From Clostridia bacterium (GTDB lineage: Bacteria; Bacillota; Clostridia; Christensenellales; Aristaeellaceae), in NCBI GenBank assembly GCA_017522345.1, contig JAFWZN010000001.1, forward strand, positions 1 to 35,490: a stretch of 35,490 nt of DNA. The letters run 5' to 3'. Shown piece after piece: positions 28,607-35,490 of this stretch. The stretch's first letter is position 1. Every line of letters begins with the position of its first letter. The position numbers and the translations under genes are program-made. The notes below the pieces were generated by a model that did no database searches, was not told the origin of the DNA, and saw only the letters and a program-made list of their open reading frames with translations.

Positions 28607-29586
28607 AGTCTTCTTAAATCCCTTCCCATCAGGCGCACGCTGTCGCAAACGGAGGTATCGCAGATGCGGGACATAATGCGCTCGCCGTAGCGGTCCTTAA
28701 GCTGCACGGGCGTCATGTTGGTAGCGATGACGGTGGGCTTTTTCTTTTGGGTGCGCTCATTGATTAATACAAACAAATATTCCTGCGTGATGTTTTTGAG
28801 CATCGGTTCGCATCCAAGGTCGTCAATTAAAAGAATCGGGCATGCGAGGAGCGATTCAAAATCCGTGCCGGGCGCGTCCATATGAAAATGCTTTTCGCGC
28901 ATGATTTCAAGCAGGCGGTATGCGGAAATCAGAACGGGGGAGAAGCCGCGCGATTCAATGCGCTCGGCAATCGCGCTTAAAAGAAACGTTTTTCCAAGGC
29001 CCGCTTCGCCGGTCAAAAGGAGGTTGGGCTTATAAGTGTTGGGAAAACCGTTTGCGTATTCCAGACACAGATCGCGGATGCGTCCGGTCAACTGACGCTG
29101 CGTGATTTCGCCGTACACAACTTCGTCGGGGATTTTGCTTTCGTCGTATTTATCAAAATTCTGCGAGCCAAAATCGCTTACGATATGCGCGTCGCGCTGA
29201 AGGATGTGGATTCTTTTCGTAAAGCAATCGCACATAACGGGCGGCATGTCGCTTGTGTAGCCGGTATCCTTGCAGACGGGGCAGGCGTAATGAATCTGCA
29301 GATGATTTTCGGGAAAGCCGGCGCGAGACAAACGGGCGCGGATTTCGGCGTTGATTTTAAGCCCCTCCTCGCGCATTTTTTCCGATACGGCCTTTGCGCC
29401 CTCGGGATTATTCATGGCAAGGCGAAGCGCGCGCATGGGAAGCGCGGCGCGTTCGTTTAAGAGCGTGCGGATTTCGCCGTCCTTAGAAACGGCCTCGTCC
29501 TCGCGGCGCTTTAAGGCGTTCAGCTCGGCGTTTCTTAAGCGTTCGTATTCTTCCTGGGCGATTTTGATGGCTTCTTCGCGCGTCAT
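28603..29586 (-). CDS. dnaI: DnaI/DnaC-type helicase-loader ATPase
   Basis: This 327-residue AAA+ ATPase probably loads the replicative helicase onto DNA. An N-terminal helical region (1-95, charged, coiled-coil-like) is followed by a zinc-binding cluster C102xxC105 ... C119xC121 (ACPVCKDTGY, MCDCF). The AAA+ core has Walker A GEAGLGKT (193-200), Walker B LLIDDLG (252-258) and sensor/arginine segments (IATNMTPVQLKDRYGERIMSRI). The layout matches Bacillus DnaI and related Firmicute loaders. The ATG overlaps the dnaD stop as ATGA, so the two are coupled. Confidence 0.9.
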   Translation of the reverse strand: MTREEAIKIAQEEYERLRNAELNALKRREDEAVSKDGEIRTLLNERAALPMRALRLAMNNPEGAKAVSEKMREEGLKINAEIRARLSRAGFPENHLQIHYACPVCKDTGYTSDMPPVMCDCFTKRIHILQRDAHIVSDFGSQNFDKYDESKIPDEVVYGEITQRQLTGRIRDLCLEYANGFPNTYKPNLLLTGEAGLGKTFLLSAIAERIESRGFSPVLISAYRLLEIMREKHFHMDAPGTDFESLLACPILLIDDLGCEPMLKNITQEYLFVLINERTQKKKPTVIATNMTPVQLKDRYGERIMSRICDTSVCDSVRLMGRDLRRL

Positions 29587-31031
29587 TCGTCTGCCCTCTT
29601 TCTGTTCATAACATCTACATAGAATCCGTTTTCAAATTCGTCGTCGGTTACGCTTCTTTGCTGATAAACGGGCGTTTTGGGGCTTTCGGCTGTTTTTGCG
29701 CCCTCTAATCTGTGAAGCGCGTATTCCTTCTGCGCGGCGTCCAGGGTTTTGATGCCCTTGGCGCTCCACGAAACGACCAACTTATTTATGTATTTCATCG
29801 GCGCTTCGGTTCCCAGGGCGCATTCCGCGGCGTAGAGAACAGCGTCCAGCTCAATCAGCGCCGTCCAGATGCGCACCTGGGAAATGTCGCTTTTGACGAC
29901 CTTTCGGTCGATGCCGCAGCGTTCGAAGATGGAGAGCGTGATATCGGTGAACTGCTTTTGAATGCGGCGTTCTTCTTCGATCTCAACCAAAGTGGTAACG
30001 CCCATCTTCTTCCATTGGTCGAGCTTTCTTTGGATATCTTCGAAGGTGCGGCGGTTGTTCTCGCCGCACAGAATCGCGGCCTGTTCGATGGCCGGGAAAT
30101 CGAAGCCGGCTTCAATAAACTGCTTATAGGAGGAAAGATGCGCCTGCGTGGGACGGGCGGCGGTGCCCAAATGCGAGAGGAGAACTTTGACCTTCTCGCG
30201 CGCATCGTCCGATTTGTCCTCGCCCGATGTTTTCGAGGAAAGAATTTTGTCCAGATAGGCGAAGGAGGGAACCGTGCTTTTGACCGTGTCCGCGCAGGCG
30301 GCGATGATTCGGTCAAGCGGCAGATTCCATTCCGTCATCCACTTTTCGCAAAGCGCGATTTCGTCCCTTGTCGCGGGACGGGATTGGCCGAATTGCTTGA
30401 TGACGGCCTTGGCGTATTCCGCGGCCGCGCCGGATTTTGCAACGTAGTCCTCGGCCTGATCGATGGAATAGATGCCCTCGCTCGCCCATTTGGAGGCTGT
30501 TTCGTCCAGATGCTTAAAAAGCGTTCTGGGCGCGGGCAGCTTTTTGTTCCGCTTGGCGACCTCCGTGCGCACCATATAAAGAACCACGTCCTCGGGAAGA
30601 TTCAGAACATCCAGCCATTCGTTGGCGATGCGGTATTCGTGGCTGTCCAAGAGCATGCCCGGCAGCGCGTTTTGAAGCTCGCGGTTGAAATTTTTGTATT
30701 TGTATACCTCGTCCAGCGGTTCAGCGTTTCTTGTCATGCTGCTCAGCGCCAGATATTCGTATGTCGGGGGATTGTCGGTTAAGCGCGAAACGAGCCCCTC
30801 CCGTTCCCAATAGCGGTAGGCGCTCAAAATGGTTTCGGGGTCGATGCGCAGAGCGCGGGCCATGCCGTCGATTCCCTCGTCCATCTCGGGATGATGGCAC
30901 AGCATGAGACCATACAGATACACGCGCACGAAATCGCCCGTCGCGCCCGGCATGTATTCAAGGATAAACATGTTTTCAACGGGCGTGATCCCGAACATTG
31001 CGTCCCGACCCGAAAAAGCGCAAAACGACAT
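29583..31031 (-). CDS. dnaD: DnaD-domain replication initiation protein
   Basis: This 482-residue protein has an N-terminal winged-helix part (about 30-90; VRVYLYGLMLCHHPEM, AYRYWEREGLVSRL) and a DnaD-type domain near 225-267 (CEKWMTEWNLPLDRIIAACADTVKSTVPSFAYLDKIL). A further helical region and a disordered C-terminus follow. In Firmicutes, DnaD/DnaB-like proteins remodel DNA and recruit DnaI with the helicase; the adjacent dnaI supports that role. It is longer than B. subtilis DnaD (~230), nearer to DnaB-type proteins (~470), so the symbol is provisional. The ATG at 31031 lies after CAGGAGAAG. It is the first gene of the operon. Confidence 0.85.
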   Translation of the reverse strand: MSFCAFSGRDAMFGITPVENMFILEYMPGATGDFVRVYLYGLMLCHHPEMDEGIDGMARALRIDPETILSAYRYWEREGLVSRLTDNPPTYEYLALSSMTRNAEPLDEVYKYKNFNRELQNALPGMLLDSHEYRIANEWLDVLNLPEDVVLYMVRTEVAKRNKKLPAPRTLFKHLDETASKWASEGIYSIDQAEDYVAKSGAAAEYAKAVIKQFGQSRPATRDEIALCEKWMTEWNLPLDRIIAACADTVKSTVPSFAYLDKILSSKTSGEDKSDDAREKVKVLLSHLGTAARPTQAHLSSYKQFIEAGFDFPAIEQAAILCGENNRRTFEDIQRKLDQWKKMGVTTLVEIEEERRIQKQFTDITLSIFERCGIDRKVVKSDISQVRIWTALIELDAVLYAAECALGTEAPMKYINKLVVSWSAKGIKTLDAAQKEYALHRLEGAKTAESPKTPVYQQRSVTDDEFENGFYVDVMNRKRADE

Positions 31032-31065
31032 AGGTTATCTTCTCCTGTGTAAAATTACTCATTCA

Positions 31066-31094
31066 ATCATACCATAAATTGATGAAACTTACAA
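31066..31094 (-). promoter_or_regulatory. Promoter of the dnaD-to-phosphodiesterase operon
   Basis: On the - strand TTGTAA (31089-31094) and TATGAT (31066-31071) are separated by exactly 17 nt, about 35 nt before the dnaD ATG. No promoter of similar quality was found inside the seven-gene run. Confidence 0.75.
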
Positions 31095-31099
31095 GTGCA

Positions 31100-34000
31100 T
31101 CATATTCTGAACAGCGTCATATCCATCATATCCGGCTGGAATCCGTTTTCTAAAAGCGCGTCTTTTTGAGCCTTATCGTATGATTTCACGGTGATCCTTT
31201 TAAGATGCGGATAGACAGCGCCGTTTTTAAACGCGAGAACAAAGGCGGAAACGGCCTTTTTTGCATGGGCCGGATCGAAAATGCGAAGCGATTCGCCGCT
31301 TTTTTCAAAGATTGCGACGGGCGTGCCCGCGAAAAACACGACGGCGCTGGACGCAAGGCGCGTAAAGGCGCGGCCTTCCATGTGCGAAAGGATTTTTCCG
31401 TAGGGCTGCAGCGGGTCGGCGGCGGACAACACGCGGTATTCCTGCGCGGGGGATTTCAGCCGATACACGACGGATTCATAATCCGATTCGCGGACAAACT
31501 GCGCGCCGCTCATGCCCTTCACAAAATAGCCGCGCCGGACGCGGCCTTCATATTCCATGCGGCGAAGGGCCGACAGAAGAGACGGCCATGAATCGCTCGA
31601 TGCGGTTTCTTTTGAAACGATCATGAAGCGATCAAAAAGGAAGGAAAGGATTTCCTCGTCCGTTTTTTCTCTTTTTCTGCGCACGGCTTCCCAGCGGCCT
31701 GAGTCGATTGCCATTACCCGTCTTCGGACGTCTCCTTTGAGATTGCCGGTTTCGCCGGATTTCAAGTATCTTACGGGCGCGAAGCTGTCCGAGCGGACAA
31801 GACCGCGCTTTAAAAGCGACATAAGCGCTTCTCCTGCGCCGCCCTTTGATAAAACGCCTGCCATGGAACGCGAAAAGCTTGCGCCGCGCTTTTTAAGATA
31901 ATCATAAACGGCGTTTTCGTTTTCCGTAAGATCGCTTGGAACCGGGGGAAATTCATCCGCTTCATCCTCCGGCGTGTGGAAGGATACGGTCAGGGTGGAC
32001 GGATCGACTGCATATTGCGCAATGCCTTTGGAAAGCGCCGCGTCGAGCGTTTGCGGCCTGTATTTGTCTACGCGCGCCGGGAAAAGACTGTTATCGTAGA
32101 TTTCGGCAGGAAAGGCCTCGCCCGAAAGCTTAAAAAGAGCATCTTCCATCTGTCGATCGGCGGACGCATGCTTCTGAACGCCTGAAAGAAGCGCTGCTGC
32201 ATAGCTTTCGCCGGGCGCGGTTTCAATCCGGGCGCGCCTGACGCTGAGCGTTTTTCTTTGCGCCAGGTGATATACGTCCTTGTGCGCCCACATGTTTTCA
32301 AAGGGGATGAGGTCGCCAGCCTTTTCGAGACGGGCGATTGCGCATCTGGCGGCTTCTTCTGAAATAAAATACCTTTCGAAAACGATATTTGCGTCGATCA
32401 AACCCTTGTAGCGAGCGAGACGGCGGATGATTTTGTTAAGCGCGTCGGGGTTTTCGCGCAAAAGCGCGTCCTCATAGTCCTTTTCATGTTCCCGGGCAAT
32501 CCAAAGGCCGGGCTCGATATAAAGGGCGCGGTTTGAATCGCATAATTCGTCCAGAAGCGCTGTATCAATCGGCGTCTCGCCCGTTGAAAGATGATCGCCC
32601 GTCATCATCAGATACGCATGCGCTTGATCCGCGTTTTCAATCGCCTTGCCGGCGGGGCTAAAGCTTTCCTCAAATGCGCCTTTTTCGGGCGGGAGCGAGA
32701 TTTCGTCCCCGTTTAAGGGCGTTTTGGCGGCGGTTGGAATAACGGTGTCGTACATGAGCTCCGCTTCGGCGGCGCGCCGCAGATTTAAACTCATGGGCGA
32801 GGGCGCGTCCGCATAAATTTCGCGCACCTCAATCTCGCCCGAGCGGACGCCTTTCAAGACCTCCTTGAGCGCGCTTATATCCAGATATTCGGTCATGCAT
32901 TCGCGAATGGTTTCATGAATCAGCGGATGGTTTTTGCTTCGGATGGCGTCTGTCAGCGTTTCGGACGCGCGGAGCCGCTGCACCCAGAGGGGCTGTCTTC
33001 TTCCGTTTCTCGCGCCCATCAGCATGGCGCGCTGGGCGTTTTGACGGAAGGCGATGGAAAACATGGGCGTTGAGGGCATCATGGCGGCGAGGGCCTGATC
33101 GACGTCTTCAAGGGAGATTCTTGAAAAGAGACTGCCCGGCACTTCAATTCCGCCGATCATGGTGATCAGAATGCCGTCGTCATCGTCGTAGGCGCGCGCG
33201 TCGACGCCGGTTAAAATACTTGCCTCGCGGGATAAAAGCATGCCCAGCGCGCGGTTGACGCGTCCGCCGAACACGCAGTGCACCATCATCTGATGGTCGC
33301 TTGCTTCGTCTGAAAAATGCTCAAGAATGATTCTTTTATCGGTTGCAAGACCTTGGCAGGCGGAAATCTGTTCTTTTACAACGCGCTTTACGGTTTCGGC
33401 GGCGGGCTTGGTCAAGCGCATGCTTTCCATAAGATCGTCAAGCGCCCGTCCCGAATGCCTTGCAGCTTCATCGATGGAAGCGAGGATTTTTCCGAAATAC
33501 CGGCCCGTTTCATAAAAACGGAGGCTGCCGTCGCCTTTCCAGAACGGGGACGCCGCGCCGGAGGGCGTGGTTTTATCGACGATGACTGCGTCGCGCGTGA
33601 TGTCCACGATTACCCATGGGAACGCGCCCAGCATAAATTTGTCGCCGAGGCGCGCTTCGAATACATATTCCTCGTCCAGCTCGCCAAGGCGCGTGCCGTC
33701 GCGCGTGAACACGGCGTACCAGCCCCTGTCGGGGATTGTGCCGCCGGAGGAGAGCGCAAGAAGAGAAGTGTATTTGTCGCCTTTAAAGGTATCGTGTATG
33801 CGGTCGTTAAGAACCCTTGCTCTGACGGGTTTATCGAGCGCGTGCTCGTAATCGCCCGCGAGCAGCGAAAGGGCGCAGCGGACGTCGTCTTCCGAGAGGA
33901 AACGGTAAGCCCAGGCATTTTTGAGTATGGCTGCGGCTTCCGAAACGGTGTATTCGCCGGTCGCAGCCATCGAAACCAGATGCTGGCACATCAGATCCAA

Positions 34001-35182
34001 GGGCTTTGTGAGTTCCAAAATAGGTTCGATTTTTTTATCCATTGCGGCTTTAGCCGTGAGCGCGCAGAAAAGCGTGTCCTGCGCGGTTTTTGAATACATG
34101 CGCATGCGGCTCACGCGCCCGGGGCTGTGTCCCGCGCGGCCCAGCCGCTGCATAAGCGAGGATACGGACAGGGGAGACCCAATTTGCACAACCAGATCGA
34201 TGTCGCCCACGTCGATTCCCAGCTCCATGGAGGAGGTTGCGGCCATCACGCGCAGTTCGCCTTTTTTAAGCATTTTTTCGGCCTCCAGCCGCTGCTCTTT
34301 TGATACGCAGCCGTGGTGCGTTCGGGCAAGCGTTTCTCCGGCGCGTTCATTGATTTTGTGCGCGAGGCGTTCGCAGCTTGCGCGGCCGTCGCAAAAGGCC
34401 AGCACGCATTTCGAGTCCTTGGTCGCTTCCGTCACGCGGTCAGCCAAATGCGGCCAGATGCTGTTTTCGGGTAAAATGCGCATATCCGGGACGGCTGTGT
34501 CCACGATAAGCTGGGTTTTCTTATTGGATTCGGGCGCGACGATTATGCATTCGCCTTCGCCCGAGAGGATTTGTTTGGCCGTTTCAAGCGGCGCAAGGGT
34601 AGCAGAAAGCGCGATTCTTTGCGCCCTTTGTCCGCAAAGCGCGTCCAGACGCGCAAGGGACAGCATCATGTGAACGCCGCGCTTGGTAGAGACTGTCGCG
34701 TGGAATTCGTCCAGAATCACGTGCTTTACGGTTTTGAGGACTTTTTGCCCGCTTGCGCTTGATAAAAGCAGATACAGGCTTTCCGGCGTTGTGATCAAAA
34801 TGTGCGGAGGCTTTCGTAAAATCGCCTGACGCTCGGAGGGCGTCGTGTCTCCGTTTCTGATGGCTGTGCGCACAATTGTTTTAAGCCCCAGTCCTTCAAT
34901 CGGGCGGGACAGGTTTTCTCTTATGTCGTTTCCAAGCGCCTTTAGGGGCGTGATGTAGAGAATTTCCGTTTCGCTTGGCAGCGCGCCTTCTTCCGAGCGG
35001 CGAAGAAATCCGTCCAGAAAGTACAAAAACGCCGCCAGCGTTTTGCCGCTTCCGGTGGGGGAGGAAACGAGCACGTCTTTTCCGGAGGCAACGGCTGAGA
35101 AGGCGAGCGTCTGCGCCTCGGTGGGCGTGCCCACGGACGATAAAAACCAGTTTCTCGTTTTCTCCGTAAAGATCGAATGCAT
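31100..35182 (-). CDS. lhr: Lhr-family superfamily 2 helicase
   Basis: This 1360-residue helicase belongs to the Lhr family of 3'-5' DNA or RNA:DNA unwinding enzymes linked to DNA repair. Helicase motifs are Walker A SPTGSGKT (41-48), the TPLKAL and TTPESL segments, Walker B DEFH (158-161), SAT (193-195) and, in the second RecA domain, SSMELGIDVGDIDLVVQIGSPLSVSSLMQRLGRAGHSPG. The Lhr winged-helix and beta domains follow, then a long C-terminal part with HTH segments. It exceeds the ~900-residue Lhr-Core and approaches full-length Lhr (E. coli ~1540). Walker B is DEFH, where the family usually shows DEIH. The ATG at 35182 follows AAGGAGG. It stands alone with its own promoter. Confidence 0.92.
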   Translation of the reverse strand: MHSIFTEKTRNWFLSSVGTPTEAQTLAFSAVASGKDVLVSSPTGSGKTLAAFLYFLDGFLRRSEEGALPSETEILYITPLKALGNDIRENLSRPIEGLGLKTIVRTAIRNGDTTPSERQAILRKPPHILITTPESLYLLLSSASGQKVLKTVKHVILDEFHATVSTKRGVHMMLSLARLDALCGQRAQRIALSATLAPLETAKQILSGEGECIIVAPESNKKTQLIVDTAVPDMRILPENSIWPHLADRVTEATKDSKCVLAFCDGRASCERLAHKINERAGETLARTHHGCVSKEQRLEAEKMLKKGELRVMAATSSMELGIDVGDIDLVVQIGSPLSVSSLMQRLGRAGHSPGRVSRMRMYSKTAQDTLFCALTAKAAMDKKIEPILELTKPLDLMCQHLVSMAATGEYTVSEAAAILKNAWAYRFLSEDDVRCALSLLAGDYEHALDKPVRARVLNDRIHDTFKGDKYTSLLALSSGGTIPDRGWYAVFTRDGTRLGELDEEYVFEARLGDKFMLGAFPWVIVDITRDAVIVDKTTPSGAASPFWKGDGSLRFYETGRYFGKILASIDEAARHSGRALDDLMESMRLTKPAAETVKRVVKEQISACQGLATDKRIILEHFSDEASDHQMMVHCVFGGRVNRALGMLLSREASILTGVDARAYDDDDGILITMIGGIEVPGSLFSRISLEDVDQALAAMMPSTPMFSIAFRQNAQRAMLMGARNGRRQPLWVQRLRASETLTDAIRSKNHPLIHETIRECMTEYLDISALKEVLKGVRSGEIEVREIYADAPSPMSLNLRRAAEAELMYDTVIPTAAKTPLNGDEISLPPEKGAFEESFSPAGKAIENADQAHAYLMMTGDHLSTGETPIDTALLDELCDSNRALYIEPGLWIAREHEKDYEDALLRENPDALNKIIRRLARYKGLIDANIVFERYFISEEAARCAIARLEKAGDLIPFENMWAHKDVYHLAQRKTLSVRRARIETAPGESYAAALLSGVQKHASADRQMEDALFKLSGEAFPAEIYDNSLFPARVDKYRPQTLDAALSKGIAQYAVDPSTLTVSFHTPEDEADEFPPVPSDLTENENAVYDYLKKRGASFSRSMAGVLSKGGAGEALMSLLKRGLVRSDSFAPVRYLKSGETGNLKGDVRRRVMAIDSGRWEAVRRKREKTDEEILSFLFDRFMIVSKETASSDSWPSLLSALRRMEYEGRVRRGYFVKGMSGAQFVRESDYESVVYRLKSPAQEYRVLSAADPLQPYGKILSHMEGRAFTRLASSAVVFFAGTPVAIFEKSGESLRIFDPAHAKKAVSAFVLAFKNGAVYPHLKRITVKSYDKAQKDALLENGFQPDMMDMTLFRI

Positions 35183-35213
35183 GCCGGCGGCCTCCTTGAT
35201 TTTGTATGCTTAG

Positions 35214-35242
35214 ATTATACTTTCCTTGTGTCCGTGTGTCAA
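35214..35242 (-). promoter_or_regulatory. Consensus promoter of lhr
   Basis: A perfect TTGACA (35237-35242) and a perfect TATAAT (35214-35219) lie 17 nt apart on the - strand, about 31 nt before the lhr ATG. Confidence 0.88.
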
Positions 35243-35318
35243 ATATAAGAAACATGGATGTCAGCCCAATGGCTTTTCCTGCGAGCGGAAGGTGTTTGGC
35301 AGAAAATCGTTTGACACT

Positions 35319-35348
35319 AAAAACCGCCGCAGACAATGTCTGCGGCGG
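35319..35348 (-). terminator. Terminator-like hairpin on the - strand
   Basis: CCGCCGCAGACA (35324-35335) and TGTCTGCGGCGG (35337-35348) are a perfect inverted repeat. On the - strand the stem is followed by five Ts (A-run 35319-35323). It would stop a transcript arriving from the right of the window. It is also the first unit of the hairpin array. Confidence 0.75.
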
Positions 35349-35470
35349 GACAAGTCATCAAAAAAGTGCCTTTTTTGATGAGAGGGGCCGATCCCCTGAA
35401 ATTCTTCGGAATTTCCGGGCGGGGATCGGAAAGGGGAAGCGTTTTCAGTCGCTGCGCTTTGTGAAAACGC
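35324..35470. repeat. Array of four strong hairpins
   Basis: Four perfect inverted repeats follow one another: 35324-35348 (12-bp arms); 35355-35381, TCATCAAAAAAG/CTTTTTTGATGA around TGC; 35388-35429, CCGATCCCC/GGGGATCGG enclosing GAAATTC-TTCG-GAATTTC (35398-35415); and 35439-35470, GCGTTTTCA/TGAAAACGC with a 14-nt loop. Little unpaired sequence remains. The inner loop is C(UUCG)G if read on the + strand. A - strand frame of 56 codons (35487-35317) crosses the whole array but looks like a by-product. It may be a mobile repeat, a structured RNA, or the 3' region of a gene beyond the window. Confidence 0.75.
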
Positions 35471-35490
35471 GCGATTTTGCCGTACATGCC

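Larger units (their letters stand above)
35183..35490. other. Non-coding right flank of the window
   Basis: These ~308 bases contain no convincing gene. From the left they hold the lhr ribosome binding site and promoter (to 35242) and about 75 bases without a strong signal, apart from a weak hairpin near 35276-35290. The hairpin array fills 35324-35470, and the rest runs to the window edge. Confidence 0.7.

Noticed and set aside
29712..30782. A 356-codon open frame on the + strand
   Set aside because: It is antisense to dnaD, has no domain signature and is a codon-bias shadow.
33317..34093. A 258-codon open frame on the + strand
   Set aside because: It is antisense to lhr, whose motifs continue through the region; its composition is Phe/Gly/Arg-rich and unlike a real protein.
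35311..35316. TTGACA on the + strand as a promoter -35
   Set aside because: No acceptable -10 lies 15-19 nt downstream, where the 12-bp hairpin arms are.
35317..35487. A 56-codon - strand frame across the hairpin array
   Set aside because: No ribosome binding site context can be seen at the window edge, no family is recognised, and its sequence simply follows the inverted repeats. It is kept only as a remark on the array.

Overview
This is a chromosomal, mostly housekeeping window from a Firmicute, most likely an anaerobic, gut-type member of the Clostridia. The evidence is a DnaD plus DnaI-type helicase-loader pair, a DUF6062 protein of a type I associate with Clostridia, a ~645-residue GyrB, AGGAGG-type ribosome binding sites, TTG and GTG starts, and sigma-A promoters with 17-nt spacers. 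Base composition looks like roughly 50-55% G+C by eye. I see no tRNA, rRNA, CRISPR array, prophage or biosynthetic cluster.

Left part (1-10104, all +). The window opens in the 3' end of an IS3/IS150-type insertion sequence. Its terminal repeat lies about 30 nt before a consensus promoter for scpB. Then follow a tight run scpB - DUF6062 - GH42 beta-galactosidase - metallophosphoesterase - trmB, and a serine operon serC - serA - DUF1015 with its own promoter and terminator. An RsmF-like rRNA m5C methyltransferase follows.

Middle (10105-23823). A dense nest of overlapping hairpins separates rsmF from a convergent pair (RpiR regulator followed by a BaiN/HI0933-type flavoprotein). Divergent from the regulator are a MATE exporter and a GNAT acetyltransferase, with a cluster of TGAAAA/TTTTCA motifs in the shared intergenic region. 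An orphan alpha-alpha-toroid-like protein and gyrB-gyrA lie on the - strand. On the + strand, divergent from gyrB, is an overlapping run: rsuA - RsmC-like methyltransferase - M24 peptidase - iron alcohol dehydrogenase. A strong terminator closes it.

Right part (23822-35490, all -). A seven-gene operon runs from a consensus-type promoter at 31066-31094: dnaD - dnaI - prolyl-tRNA deacylase - unknown membrane protein - trkA - trkH - glycerophosphodiester phosphodiesterase. Several of its genes overlap or abut. Upstream is a large Lhr-type helicase with a perfect consensus promoter. The last ~170 bases are a string of four strong hairpins that no gene explains; this is the most unusual non-coding structure in the window.

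No clear new multi-gene system is present. The best leads are the terminal hairpin array, the hairpin nest at 10139-10201, the duplicated CxxC/CxxH modules of the DUF6062 protein, and the DUF1015 gene in a serine operon that has no phosphatase.
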